A stretch of 64,000 nt of DNA from Dactylellina haptotyla (lineage: Eukaryota; Ascomycota; Orbiliomycetes; Orbiliales; Orbiliaceae), in NCBI GenBank assembly GCA_031310005.1, contig CM062382.1, positions 2,108,001-2,172,000 on the forward strand, read 5' to 3'. Both the position numbers and the translations under genes were made by a program. A model generated the notes under the pieces. The model was not told where the DNA came from. It searched no databases and was given only the letters and a program-made list of their open reading frames with translations. Position 1 is the first letter of the stretch; each line of letters starts with the position of its first letter. Shown here one piece after another: positions 49,462 to 60,383 of the stretch.

Positions 49462-50376
49462 ATGGGTGCCCTAGACTTCCTCTCCGGCATCACCTCCCAG
49501 TGGCCTTTCTCGTCTTCTATAGAGTCTAACGCCGAATCTTCGGGCTGCCCTGTAGACCACTCTTCCTTCACTAAAAGCTCCTCAGGTTGTCCAGTAGACC
49601 ACTCCAGATTTGAAACCACAAATATATTTCCCTCGCATGTCGTAACAGAGACTTCCACACAAGACGACATAAAATTCCGCGCTGCCGCCTCTCGCCAGGT
49701 TCCCGGCATCGGTGAACCAGTTGATCCGTCGATAATAGACTCCGTTGATCTCTCCGGTCGTCTTAAAGAAAAGCTCCTAGTTGCGTCTCCGTACACCGAT
49801 GAAGATCACCTCCTTGATCTCGACACCCTCGCTCGCCCGCACCAGCTTTTTGCCAAGGCTCTCACAATTATGAACGCGAAAACTGGAGAATATGCTGTTG
49901 AACCATACGACGAAGCTTTCAACTGGGACGAAGTCCTGCAAGCGGTGCAAAAGCTCTCCCAGAAGGAAAACTATCAGTTCCCCCGTTCCGAATTCTACAT
50001 TATCGTGTTCCGTTCGAGACTGCCCTTCGACGCGGATAGAACACACCTAGGGAAACTCGACAAAGACGCGCACTTGGAAGCCGTCGAGAGCGGGCAACTG
50101 TTGAAATATTGGTTTGGAACACCACACCCGGAGACCGGTAGAAACCTCGCGACTTGCGTTTGGAGACATCGCGATGATGCGAAGAAGGGCGGAGCCGGAC
50201 CGGTAAGCTATTTTGTCTTCTTCGATGCTCTTGAATCTATACTAATCTCAAACCAGGGCCACGTTCGTGCTATGGAGGCGGTTCGGAATATATATCTCGA
50301 ATGGAGAGTTGAGAGGCTAAAGCTCACTGTTGAAGGTGACGCTAGCGCGTGGAGCATCGGCAAATGGGTCGATTGA
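49462..50376 (+). CDS. UPF0643 family protein with two CPVDH motifs
   Basis: Two exons (49462-50202 and 50257-50376) give 286 residues. The 54-bp intron (GTAAGC...CTAAT...CAG) is a multiple of three and lacks stops, so the unspliced frame also reads through. Splicing restores the conserved GGAGPGHVRAMEAVRNIYLEWRVERL. The body matches the UPF0643 pattern known from fission yeast PB2B2.08 as I remember it: FNWDEVLQ, FPRSEFYIIVFRSRLP, SGQLLKYWFG, GRNLATCVWRHRDDA and a C-terminal IGKW. No enzymatic motif is known. The N-terminal 60 residues are unusual: SSGCPVDHS occurs twice (Cys29-Pro30 and Cys43-Pro44). Such Cys-Pro pairs resemble heme-regulatory motifs, but this is only a resemblance. Function unknown. 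Confidence 0.85.
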   Translation: MGALDFLSGITSQWPFSSSIESNAESSGCPVDHSSFTKSSSGCPVDHSRFETTNIFPSHVVTETSTQDDIKFRAAASRQVPGIGEPVDPSIIDSVDLSGRLKEKLLVASPYTDEDHLLDLDTLARPHQLFAKALTIMNAKTGEYAVEPYDEAFNWDEVLQAVQKLSQKENYQFPRSEFYIIVFRSRLPFDADRTHLGKLDKDAHLEAVESGQLLKYWFGTPHPETGRNLATCVWRHRDDAKKGGAGPVSYFVFFDALESILISNQGHVRAMEAVRNIYLEWRVERLKLTVEGDASAWSIGKWVD

Positions 50377-50762
50377 ACAGGGTCATCCGGATTCCATCTT
50401 TTTTTTATTTTGAGCGCGAAACAATGATTTAGAGCCGGCGTTTTTGATTTGGAGGGACGTTTCGTGATTTTATCAGCAGTTTTATCAACGGCGTTAGAAG
50501 ATACCATTGTAGGATATAATGTCCATTTTTAGAGCTATTCGTGGGGAGTATTTCTCTTGAGAGTATGTATTAATAGAGCGATAGATTTCATAATATGAGC
50601 TGAATACAAATTATGCATCTGGCATTATTGCATTATTGTATGTGTGTGTTGAAGCCCTCGCGCCCAAACGCCTGTGTTGATATATGGAAATTTTCGAGGT
50701 ATCGCAAAGTGAGCAAATTGTTAGATGGTCATGATGATACGGTATACACAAGAGAAAAAGCT
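50377..50762. other. Short convergent intergenic region
   Basis: 386 bp between the ends of the UPF0643 gene (plus) and DAD1 (minus). It contains both 3' regions and nothing else recognised. Confidence 0.5.
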
Positions 50763-51164
50763 TCATTGAGCGCTTTCCCTGCCAGATCCAGAGCTCGGTT
50801 CATTATCCCGTACGGGCTGGGTCATGACGGTGTCGAATTTGCTCCAGAGGTTCTCGATTTCGGTGAATTCTTGGCCAACCTGGAGGATGTCGTCGAATTA
50901 GCCCCTCATCCTCACATCATAACGATATTGGCACAGATTACGCACGTCGGCAAGACCTTCTAGGGATCGGTTCAGGTGGTTGAGGTTAAGGAGGACCTGG
51001 TCGAACGCCTGCAAATGGGGGTAAGTGTGTCAACGAAAGCGTTTGAATGAAGTGTGGAGGGCGGTGAGTATGACCTTGGCTATCTCCTCGATGAGGGCCT
51101 CCCGTTGGGTCTCAAAGTAGGACTTCTCAGGCCGAGAGGTGGTGCTATCTGTATGCGGCGGCAT
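50763..51164 (-). CDS. DAD1: DASH complex subunit Dad1
   Basis: Three tiny exons (51075-51164, 50946-51008, 50763-50879; both introns 66 bp) give 270 nt, 89 residues. All junctions fall on codon boundaries, and the parts assemble the Dad1 pattern exactly in order: SYFETQREALIEEIAK, then AFDQVLLNLNHLNRSLEGLAD, then VGQEFTEIENLWSKFDTVM. Dad1 is a short helical subunit (about 75-95 residues) of the DASH/Dam1 ring, which couples kinetochores to microtubule plus ends in fungi. No single exon is long enough to be seen as a gene by itself, so automated annotation can miss it. The Ser/Thr-rich first 12 residues and the Ser-rich tail are variable in the family. It diverges from the S-adenosylhomocysteinase gene. 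Confidence 0.93.
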
Positions 51165-51767
51165 GTTGACAGTGGCGGTTGACGATGATGTTGACGTTGA
51201 TGAGATGGAGGATGATGGAGGAGGAGTGAGGTTGGCGTGGGAGGGGAGATGCGCGGTGGTCTGAGGGCGTGTTGCGATCTGCTGCCAGCAACAACAACGA
51301 CAACCAAAATACAACAGCGACGGCCTTTTCAAGCTACCCCGACAGCCCCTCAGAAGCGATATAACTTCATCTTCCATCAAATATTTGGATAATATATACT
51401 GGATAAATATGCTGTTTATAATGCAATTGAGAAACGCGTGCTTCCAAACCCTCTCTCTTGATAATGAGTGATCGCACGATACAGCGAATATTCGACACGC
51501 TGTGGAGCTCTGGCAGCCAATCAAAGCGAGCATGCTAGCGTTCGCTGCCGTTCGGTGCAAGAACGCCGGTAAAAACCGAGCGGTGGGAAGGACCCTGCAA
51601 CGAAAACTTATCTGAGCTACAACGCCGCCAACGAAGAAAATTTCACAGCAGTTAAAACCTCTGCTCCCCTGCTCCCTCGCCTTTCCCCTCTTCTTCTTCC
51701 TCCTTCTCTTCCTCTCCACCATCCCCTCCCATTGCCATCCTCACCTTCTCCCTACTCTACCCCAATT
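51165..51767. promoter_or_regulatory. Divergent upstream region of DAD1 and SAH1
   Basis: About 600 bp. From 51655 to 51750 it is strongly pyrimidine-rich on the plus strand (CTCCCC, TTCTTCTTCC), a usual feature just upstream of transcription starts of highly expressed fungal genes such as SAH1. An open reading on the minus strand across this part is judged not coding. Confidence 0.5.
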
Positions 51768-51889
51768 GTAAGTGTTCTCCTCTCAGGGTGATCCTGCGTA
51801 GATTTTTCAAATAGAAAACCGACGTAGCTCCCGATAAGCTAGCTATCCCTTCCTACCTCGTAGAACTAACGTGTTTTTGCCGGACGCAG
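51768..51889 (+). other. Probable leader intron of SAH1
   Basis: GTAAGTG at 51768, AACTAACGT branch-point-like sequence near 51865 and GACGCAG ending at 51889 outline a 122-bp intron in the 5' untranslated region, 26 bases before the start codon. It is supported only by splice consensus. Confidence 0.65.
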
Positions 51890-51915
51890 ATCCACACATA
51901 CACACACACATAAAA

Positions 51916-53406
51916 ATGAGTGCCCCAGCTCAGAAGTTCAAGGTCGCCGATATCAGCCTTGCTGCCTTTGGCAGAAGGGAGATCGAGCTCGCCGAGAATG
52001 AGATGCCCGGTCTCATGGCCACCCGTGCCAAATACGCCAATGAGCAGCCATTGGCCGGTGCCAGAATCGCTGGATGTCTCCACATGACCATCCAGACCGC
52101 CGTCCTCATCGAGACCCTCACCGCTCTCGGTGCCGAGGTCACCTGGACCTCCTGCAACATCTTCTCCACTCAGGACCACGCCGCTGCTGCTATCGCGGCC
52201 TCAGGCGTCCCAGTCTTCGCCTGGAAGGGTGAGACCGAGGACGAGTACAACTGGTGCTTGGAGCAGCAGCTCGTTGCCTTCAAGGACGGCAAGTCTCTCA
52301 ACCTCATCCTCGACGACGGTGGTGACCTCACCTCCCTCGTCCACAACAAGTACCCAGAGATGCTCAAGGACTGCTATGGTGTCTCCGAGGAGACCACCAC
52401 CGGTGTCCACCATCTCTACCGCATGTTGAAGGACAAGAAGCTCCTCGTCCCATCCGTCAATGTCAACGACTCTGTCACCAAGTCCAAGTTTGACAACTTG
52501 TACGGATGCCGTGAGTCGCTTGTCGACGGTATCAAGCGTGCCACCGATGTCATGATTGCCGGTAAGGTCGCCGTCGTTGCCGGATATGGTGACGTCGGTA
52601 AGGGTTGCGCCATGGCCCTCCACGGAATGGGTGCCCGTGTCATTGTCACCGAAATCGACCCCATCAACGCTCTCCAGGCTGCCGTCTCCGGCTACCAGGT
52701 CACCACCATGGAGGAGGCTGCCTCCATCGGTCAGATCTTCGTCACCACCACCGGCTGCCGTGACATCTTGACCGGCGAGCACTTCGAGCAGATGGTAAGC
52801 GTTTTAATCTTTCCGATACTATCGTAGAATTCCTGCTAACTAGTTATTTCCAGAAAAACGATGCTATTGTTTGCAACATTGGTCACTTCGATATCGAAAT
52901 CGACGTCGCCTGGCTCAAGGCCAACGCCAAGAACGTCGTCAACATCAAGCCACAGGTTGACCGATACGAGCTCAAGAACGGCAACCACATCATTCTCCTC
53001 GCTGAGGGTCGTCTCGTCAACTTGGGTTGTGCCACCGGCCACAGCTCCTTTGTCATGAGCTGCTCCTTCACCAACCAGGTCCTCGCCCAGATCCTCCTCT
53101 ACAAGCAGGACGACCAGGAGTTCCGAAGCAAGCACGTCGAATTCGGCAAGGGTGTAAGTTACAACTTTCCATTACATCTGATTACTATTATTAAGTTTTA
53201 TAATTCCAATGCTCACATTACTTCTCTCTCTCCAGGGCAAGCTCGACATTGGCGTCTACGTTCTCCCCAAGATCCTTGACGAGGAAGTCGCCAGACTCCA
53301 CCTTGACCACCTCGGCGTCAAACTCTCCACTCTCTCCACCAAGCAGGCCGACTACCTCGGCTTGGAGGTCGAGGGCCCATTCAAGTCGGAGCTCTACAGA
53401 TACTAA
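51916..53406 (+). CDS. SAH1: S-adenosylhomocysteinase (SAH hydrolase)
   Basis: Three exons (51916-52794, 52854-53153, 53236-53406; introns 59 and 82 bp) give 1,350 nt, 449 residues, the same length as yeast Sah1. It reversibly splits S-adenosyl-L-homocysteine to adenosine and homocysteine using tightly bound NAD, removing the product inhibitor of all SAM-dependent methyltransferases; cytosolic, tetrameric. Seen: MPGLMATR at the N-terminus, [16 protein letters not shown] (substrate His), [48 protein letters not shown] (catalytic Lys/Asp region), the NAD-binding GYGDVGKG at about residue 222, [10 protein letters not shown], and the C-terminal PFKSELYRY, whose Lys/Tyr complete the neighbouring subunit's NAD site. 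Codon use is strongly C-ending, typical of high expression. Confidence 0.98.
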
Positions 53407-54304
53407 GCTACTCACCTATCTGCTTAATATCTTTAATATCTGCCATTTTTTCAACACTTCCTCTTTCCTTTGTTTAACGATGCGATATGACAACATTCAA
53501 CTGGGAAATTATTTCTAAAACCACCTCGTTTTGAATCATCATTTTCTTATTATTTTTTACTGAACGAACAAAAAAGTTCTTTGTCCTCAACGGCATTACA
53601 TAGGGAGGGGTTTCATGAAGACAAAATTTTACATTGAACCACAAAAGCGGTTATTCAACACAAACTGGATTTTCAACATATTGGGATTTTCTATATAATG
53701 ACGAGGCCGAAAAGACGAAGGAAAAGATTTACTGGTTAATTCTCTCTTCCTTTCGGTTTTTTTCTTTTTCAGGCCCTCTTTTTGTACAAATTCGGCGTCT
53801 TCTTTCTCTCGGATACAAAGCATGAATGGGGCTATTAACTCGGCGTACAATTGGTTTCTGTTTCAACACAGAAGAGAAGTCAAGACTTCTATATAGAGAA
53901 TCTAAATGAAAAAAGATGAAATCTCTCTAAACAAAAAAAGAAAGCTTCTCTCCTCGTAAGCTTCGTGATATATTAATCTTGAATTGGTAACCCGTAATTA
54001 AAGCAGAAGCAAAAGAAAATCGTAGATTGGAAACAAGTTGGTAAATTGAGCTATAGAATTGAAATTCTCGTAAAACACTCGATCCAAGCACATAAAAGAT
54101 TGACGCTTAGAACTCCTGGGATGCCCTAATATAAGAAAATATATAAAGGAAAGATAGCGAACGTATAGCTCTCAAGCTCCCTGAAAACTAAAAACAAATA
54201 TCCTTCCCCTCCCGCCATAAAACTTTTTCGCACATCCCGCGCATCCCTCCTCGTACTCACACCCTAGAAACCATCCGTAATTTCTACTCATCCATCTATC
54301 CAAT
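53407..54304. other. Convergent intergenic region
   Basis: About 900 bp between the ends of SAH1 (plus) and the membrane-protein gene (minus). AT-rich in places (for example 53520-53560); both 3' regions lie here. No gene recognised. Confidence 0.5.
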
Positions 54305-55195
54305 TTAATGCCCACTCCTCGAATCTGGGTCGTACCCCAATGGCCGCCTCTCATCGTCGTCATCATCAAAAAGTCCTCCGCTCGGCCGCGACTGGAAATT
54401 CTCATTGTAATCGCGGCTCAAACGCTTCGGATCCATGCTCGCCCGTCGGCTGTCCGTTTGCAAAAAGCTATCGCTCTCCCGTTGACCGAGTGGCGGTCTC
54501 GTATCTCCCTTGTACGCTGTGCTCTGCTCACCCATGTCCGAATGATCCTTGCCAATGCTTCCGTCAACGGTGCTCCTACGCCCCTGGTTACCGCCCGGTC
54601 CGACGTTCGAGCTCCACCCGAATGCTGGTGCCGGGGTGGGCGGTGGAGAGGCCTCGAGCATTTTCTCATCGAGGGCAGGCGTGTCCGGGTAGGCGTTCAA
54701 TGAGGCGTAGGATTCGTTCTTTTCTTCGTCAAGAGGGGCGAGGCGAGTGCCGTCCTTCTTTCTGAAGAAACGGTTGAAGAGGCTGTCTTTTCCTGGGGTT
54801 TTCGGGGTGCGTGGCGAGGAACCGGCGGAAGATGGGCTGACTGCGCCTTTCATGTGGAAGGAGCGTAGACGTTTGACGGGCTTGATGTTGTCCGGGTCGA
54901 CATCTGAGATGCCGCTCATTCTGCGTTGGTGGGCGATTGCGCGCTTGATTTCGACGTCGGAGGCGGGGCTTTTAGCGCGGCGGTTGCGTAGGAGGGTTAG
55001 GATTGCGAATGAGATCAGACTGATGAAGATGAGGCCGAGGAGCACGGCCGAGAGGATCATAGACCACAGCGGGGGGCGCCAGCGGTCACGGCCAAAGTGG
55101 TCGCCACCAGGCATGGGCATGGGCGAGTTCTGCCGCTTGGTGAGGTCCGCGGACGACATTTTGGCGAGAGCGTTGAGAAGGTGGTCTTCGAGCAT
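54305..55195 (-). CDS. Single-pass membrane protein of unknown function
   Basis: One exon, 296 residues, not assigned to a family. The N-terminal 40 residues have no clear signal peptide and include a KR site (LTKRQNS). A strong membrane span lies at about residues 43-69 (LWSMILSAVLLGLIFISLIS continuing FAILTLL), followed by the basic stop-transfer RNRR. The remaining 225 residues are polar, rich in Ser, Pro, Arg and Asp, with SP/TP sites (SPSSAGSSPRTPKTPGK), and end in an acidic run (DDDDDERRP). This fits a type III or type I cytoplasmic-tailed protein whose long tail is probably disordered and phosphorylated. The in-frame ATG at about 55160 (MSSADLTKR) is an alternative start. No neighbour suggests a function. 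Confidence 0.65.
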   Translation of the reverse strand: MLEDHLLNALAKMSSADLTKRQNSPMPMPGGDHFGRDRWRPPLWSMILSAVLLGLIFISLISFAILTLLRNRRAKSPASDVEIKRAIAHQRRMSGISDVDPDNIKPVKRLRSFHMKGAVSPSSAGSSPRTPKTPGKDSLFNRFFRKKDGTRLAPLDEEKNESYASLNAYPDTPALDEKMLEASPPPTPAPAFGWSSNVGPGGNQGRRSTVDGSIGKDHSDMGEQSTAYKGDTRPPLGQRESDSFLQTDSRRASMDPKRLSRDYNENFQSRPSGGLFDDDDDERRPLGYDPDSRSGH

Positions 55196-58033
55196 TTTTT
55201 TGGTCGTATATCGTTGTTGGGGCTTGTGGGATTTCAGCTGTGGTTGCTATATTTAGAATATGGTGAAGTCCCTATTCGTGCATTCAATGATAGTGGGGGT
55301 AGTTGGTATCTCCAAACTCGTTGTCGATGATGTTAAGGAGGTGTCGAATCAATCCATCGTCACAAACTTCGTTCTTCGAGTGTCGCCTATCGATCGAACG
55401 AGAGGAGGGAAGAGGAGAAAGGAAGAGAAAGACTGAAGGGCTGTTTGGATGCTTATTTTGTTCATATAACGAAACAGCCAAGCTAGTGAGCACATGTGTG
55501 TCGAGGCTGAGGAAGAAAAAACGTTAGTGTCCAAAGGTAAGCACAGCAACCAAGCTTGGGAGGCACAACATTTGGAATATTGTAGCAAAGCAGACCCATG
55601 GGACCCATGCCGGCTAGCCTGTAAGCTGAAAAAGCACGAAGATACCTGCCGCACCATACATTGCTGGCGCGGGTGGGTTGTACCCCTCGCAGAACGGTGG
55701 GCCACTTCTCAAACGTCAAGCGTCGAGTAATGGATTGAGGCTGTGGAGTCTGGCGAGCTGGGGTTCAGCCGCACTGTGCTGGGTAAGGTGCCAAGCGGTG
55801 TGTCCAGGAATAGCAGACTCGGATCACGGCCAAGGTCCATCCTTCGGTCTGGGCAGGCTTTTATAAATCCTAACCCTGGAGGCCCTGCTCGTACTGCTGA
55901 TGCTGCTCCGTAGCACCAGGTCTTGGATTTGGCATCTTTGGAGACGGACTACTGTATTGGTGATGCTGATTGATGATTTGATGATGGCCTGAAAAACGTC
56001 GGCTGTGTCTGTGCTGCAGCAGCCTGTCCAAGTCGGTCCATCGCCCTGTCGGAACAACACACGACGTCGGCGGTCGCAACACATTTCGAGTTGTTACACA
56101 AGCGAATACGGACTCGTCATGGCACGAGATACTGCACGTGGACTGGTATGCGCATATATGCTAGCACTTTATATGCTATGGTTTGGGTTCATTCTTTCTC
56201 CGTTTATCGAGTAGAGGGGCTTCATTATCAGCACCACTCTATACCACATTCATACGTATAAACATATATCATAATTCGCGGGACCAATCATAATTAATTA
56301 CATAAGATAATAGAATAGAATATATCCCTTATAATAAAGAGCCGTCATGGGCTGCTTGTTAGAACCAGCTTCTGAACTGTAGTTGCAGCAGGTTGTAACT
56401 TGCCAGCAGAAACATCAATCCAATTAATTCTGGGACTTCGCCCAGCTCGGGGTATCGCGGTTTCCATTCGGCAGAGTCACATAAGCAGAAGTTATATTGA
56501 TCTAAAGGTCTTTAAGCGTGCCAATATCAATGACTCGGATTTCTTTGTTGTTCGAACGTGGCTAACTAGCAAAAGGGCTAACTTCCAATGAAATTCTATC
56601 GTCGGTCTAGTCCTTCGGGTTTACAGAGGCTGGCTCACCAATGAAGGCAGTTATTAAGAAAGCGCTTGATGCGGCGGCCCTGTTAATATAATTTTAATGG
56701 AGATCTCCCAGTCGTATACTCGTTCACAGCATAGACGACTTCATTCACAGCAGAAAGCTAGTTTCTCGACCGTTAGGTTTTTTCACCATCGCTTTAGGGT
56801 CTGCAGTGGCATGCTTCACCGTTCCACCATGAGATATATTTCCGCGACTAGCTTTCATAAGTTCTTCCATCGGGGCGAATTTCGTGTCATATATGCATAG
56901 AGCTTACGAATGGCCGCCTTGGTATCTACTGCAGATCCGCTGGTTTCAGGTTAGGTATATCCGAATGCCTTGGTACCTATCACACTGGCACTAGTCCAAA
57001 ACTTGCATTCAGATTTGTAAAGGGTTGGAGCTTGGAGTTCATGTTAATATGTTGCTGTGACTTGAGCACAAAGTTCGCCATGCCGGTTTTCTCGTCCGCT
57101 ACCATGACATATCTCTTCGGAAAGCGAGCCTGCCAGCTAATGTCAAACAAGTGATCAACTTTCGAGCGTTGCAACCATAAGGGTAGGCCCAACGATCTTG
57201 AAATTGAGAAATGCATTATTACACCAACACTAGTAGTGTTCTGGGGGTTCTAGAAGACTTAGGAGATGGCGGTTGCGCTGCCGTCGCAGATAGACGTATG
57301 GGGAATTTTGTTTTGTAAGTTACGCATCGCATATTTAATCTTTAGATGATGAACAGGGAAAAGATGCTTCAACTCCCGTCTTGAGATATAATGCCAAATG
57401 TTCTCGTGTTAAAAGTTACAGATTGCAACAGTATGATCCACAGCCGCGAACAGATACCATAGTCCGACGCTGAACGCGGTTATAGCGGTTTGGCTCTGTT
57501 TGCCGACCCTTAGAAGTTGCCAAGCCAGGATCTCGTCTTTCTAAGAAATAATTCCGGCTGCGTTTGTCCTCGTGACTTGGTTTCTACCCCAGTCTCTTGC
57601 CTACGAACTGTGAAGTTTAGTACGGAAACCAAGTTACACAATGTGTTGGCACGCGTAGAGTGGCGCAAACTATTCAAGGGGCGTTCAAAACAGCAATATA
57701 TCGAACCAATCTACGCGGTGCAGGGCATCTTATTTTGGTTGATTAATATTCGATGAGCTAAGACCTCAGTCCTTACATAAAACAAATTCAGAATCTACCC
57801 AAAAAACAATGTAGTCTCCACAGATCTTTGCCTCTCGCTGAGTCAGAGCGCGGATGGGGGCGGGCTTACTAAGCAGCAACGGAAACGGGGTAGGTGCTGC
57901 CACTGGTGGTTATATCACACTCCTGCGTGCCACTTTCGCGTCTCTCATCCACGTCTTTCGATCCACCAGACACGAGAAAATTCACAAGGGAAGAACAATC
58001 AGACTCCAAAAGTGAAAATCTGTTCGATTCAAG
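55196..58033. other. Gene-poor interval, 2.8 kb
   Basis: No family was recognised on either strand. Short open frames (for example around 55.5-55.7 kb and 56.98-57.2 kb) lack domains and consistent codon use. The first 100 bp contain the upstream region of the membrane-protein gene, and the last few hundred the promoter of the Fpg gene. A decayed gene cannot be ruled out. Confidence 0.4.
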
Positions 58034-59721
58034 ATGCCAGAAATCGCGGAAATCGCCCGGGTGGTCCAGTAAGTTCATCCCCTAGAGTCACCAAAGTTCA
58101 AAGTCCCTAGGAGCTTCGAGTCTTGGCACGTCGGCGCTAACACAGGGGTGCCATACAGCTACATCAGGAAATATCTCGCCGGCAAGACAATCAAAGCTGT
58201 ATGCATATACGATCCAGAGGCAGATGTCGTGGGATCTCTCCTCTAATCGAGATGATAGGTTATCGCCAATGAAGACCATATTGTTTTCAAGGATACCAAC
58301 AACGAGGCCTTTATGAAGGCAATGAAGGGCAAGAAGATTGTTGATGCAAAGTATGAGAGTCCCTGGGGTTTAAAAATGATTGCAATGCGCTAACGACATC
58401 GATAGACAGCAAGGCAAATACTTTTGGTAGGGAAATTGGATGATGTCCCATGTTGCGGGTGCGATGGAGTCTAATATAATATCTTAGGATGGTCATGGAC
58501 TCGCCGCCGCATCCTCTGATGCAGTAAGTTTATTATTCAAATCACTACGCATTAAAGTGTCCGGCCGTGCTCACTTCTCGCAAATCTGTAGCTTCGGAAT
58601 GACCGGTTGGATTACTTTCAGCCAAGCGCCTGAAGCCCACTACCGTGCCGACATGGCAGACGACGAGGTCAAGGAAGAGAAAATCGAATGGCCACCCCGA
58701 TTCATGAAATTCGAATTAGATATGGAGGACGACGAGGAGAACAAAATAGCCTTCACGGATCCGCGGAGATTAGGGAGGGTTAGGCTTATAGATGTCGCTG
58801 CGGATCAGATCAGGAAAGTAAGCCCGTTGAAGGAAAACGGACCTGATCCCGTGGTAGACGGGCTAGATGAAGCTTGGTTCAGAGGGATCTTGAATAAGAG
58901 GAAGGTCCCAGTCAAGGTAAATATCTCAATATACTCCGAGTGTCTCTTTCAGATAATTTTATGATTAACATGGCGAGTAGGCGCTCCTGCTGGACCAAGG
59001 GTTCATCAGCGGGGTAGGTAACTGGGTTGGTGACGAGATTCTGTATCACGCGAGAATACACCCAGAGCAGTATTCCAATTCACTGTCGGACGCACAGCAG
59101 AAACAGCTCTTCGAGTCAACGCTTCATGTCTGCAAGACAGCCTGCGGCGTTCTCGGGGACTCCTCAAAGTTCCCTGCTGATTGGCTGTTCAAGCACAGGT
59201 GGGGCAAGGGAAAGAAAGGGGGGAACAAGCTGCCTAATGGTGAGAAGATTGATTTCGTCAAGGTTGGTGGGAGGACTAGTGCGTATGTAAAGACGAGACA
59301 GAAGGCAACTGGTGGGACTGCAGTGAAAGCTGCGTCTGAGGGAAGTGATGAGGATAGCGGGACAGAAAAGAAGAGCGCGAAGAAGAGGAAAGCCATCAAA
59401 GCAGAGGACGAAGAGGAATACGGAACTCCGGTCAAGAAGGGGAAGAGAGGGGCAAAGGCTGTCAAGGCGGAGGTTGGAGCGGCAGCGACTCCTGCGAAGA
59501 GGGGAAGAAAGAAGGCAGTCAAGGTGGAGGAGTCTGAAGAAGAGGAGGAAGAAGAGGAGGAGTCCGAATTTGAGGAAGAGGAGTCAGAGGAAGAACCGGT
59601 GAAGAAGAAGAGCGCTGCCAAAAGAGGGAGAGCGAGCAAGAAGGAGGAGGTGGTGATAAACGGGAAGAACCAGCCCGAGACGCCATCGTCGGGGCGGAGG
59701 TCAGGCAGAGCGCGGAAGTAG
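58034..59721 (+). CDS. fpg: Formamidopyrimidine-DNA glycosylase (Fpg/MutM), zincless type
   Basis: Seven exons (58034-58068, 58159-58198, 58259-58350, 58406-58426, 58488-58523, 58592-58916, 58981-59721; introns 90, 60, 55, 61, 68 and 64 bp) give 1,290 nt, 429 residues. The enzyme removes 8-oxoguanine and Fapy lesions and nicks the strand. Seen: MPEIAEIARVV at the N-terminus, where Pro2 becomes the catalytic amine and Glu3 is essential; QQGKYFW with the conserved Lys; HFGMTGWI; FTDPRRLGRVRL; the helix-two-turn-helix ALLLDQGFISGVGNWVGDE; and VGGRTSAYVKTRQK in place of the Cys4 zinc finger, the zincless finger of plant/fungal Fpg. The last 110 residues are a basic/acidic low-complexity tail (KKGKRGAKAVKAE, EEEEEEEE), likely nuclear-targeting. 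Exon 4 is only 21 bases long. Confidence 0.92.
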
Positions 59722-60383
59722 AGCCCCCAGGCATAATAATATATTGTATTCTTACCACTCTATCATTATATTATATTATATTTTATGATGTATTGTATAA
59801 TCACTGGGCGCTGGCGTGGTCGGTGCGCCGAGTTGCATTTTGGATCGGGCGGTGTTGTTTTGGTGGGGCGGGTTGGGCAACCGACGAAGACCGCACCACA
59901 CAAACCGAAATAATTCTGCATTTCTGTGAAGCACACCCACCACGACACCGACTTCCACGACCAGGGCTCCGACCACCAACCACCACGAGGCACGCAATTT
60001 TTGGCTCCTCCTCCTCCTCTTATCTGTTCGCGATACCATTCCTCCCGCCCCCGCCCAAGGTCGCTCCATTGTCGTCTAATCCAGGCATCTCATATCCTAT
60101 CGCTTTCAGCGTGTGTGTGCGACACCGTTTGCTTCGTTAGCTACTGTAAGCCAACCCCAGATACGCCCCGATTCGGCCCACCTCCTCTGCCTCCACCCCT
60201 CAAGTTTTTGCTGCTAAACCCGTCAAGCTAATATCGTGCCGTGCTGTGCTGGCCCTTTAGAATACCTACCGCTTATATGACCACAATATAGCGCTACATT
60301 GCCGTTAGCCGACTTATTCGTCCCACCTACCCACCTATCCTTCCTGTGGCGTCCGTCCGTCCCATCGAGTTTTCCAAACCACC
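59722..60383. promoter_or_regulatory. Fpg 3' region and NAT1 promoter
   Basis: 662 bp. AT-rich just after the Fpg stop (poly(A) region near 59740-59800), then GC-richer, pyrimidine-rich DNA leading into the NAT1 start. No additional gene recognised. Confidence 0.5.

Noticed and set aside
50613-50963. Plus-strand open frame of 116 codons
   Set aside because: It lies over DAD1 exon 3 and introns on the other strand; the minus-strand reading matches a known family and this one does not.
51030-51722. Minus-strand open frame of 230 codons covering DAD1 exon 1
   Set aside because: Only its last part (from 51164) reads as Dad1; the upstream 180 codons are Cys/Ser/Arg-rich leader sequence without family support, and the frame runs into an intron.
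52201-52782. 193-codon antisense frame inside SAH1
   Set aside because: It is a mirror of the C-ending codon bias of SAH1; Gly/Asp/Val-rich composition is typical of such shadows.
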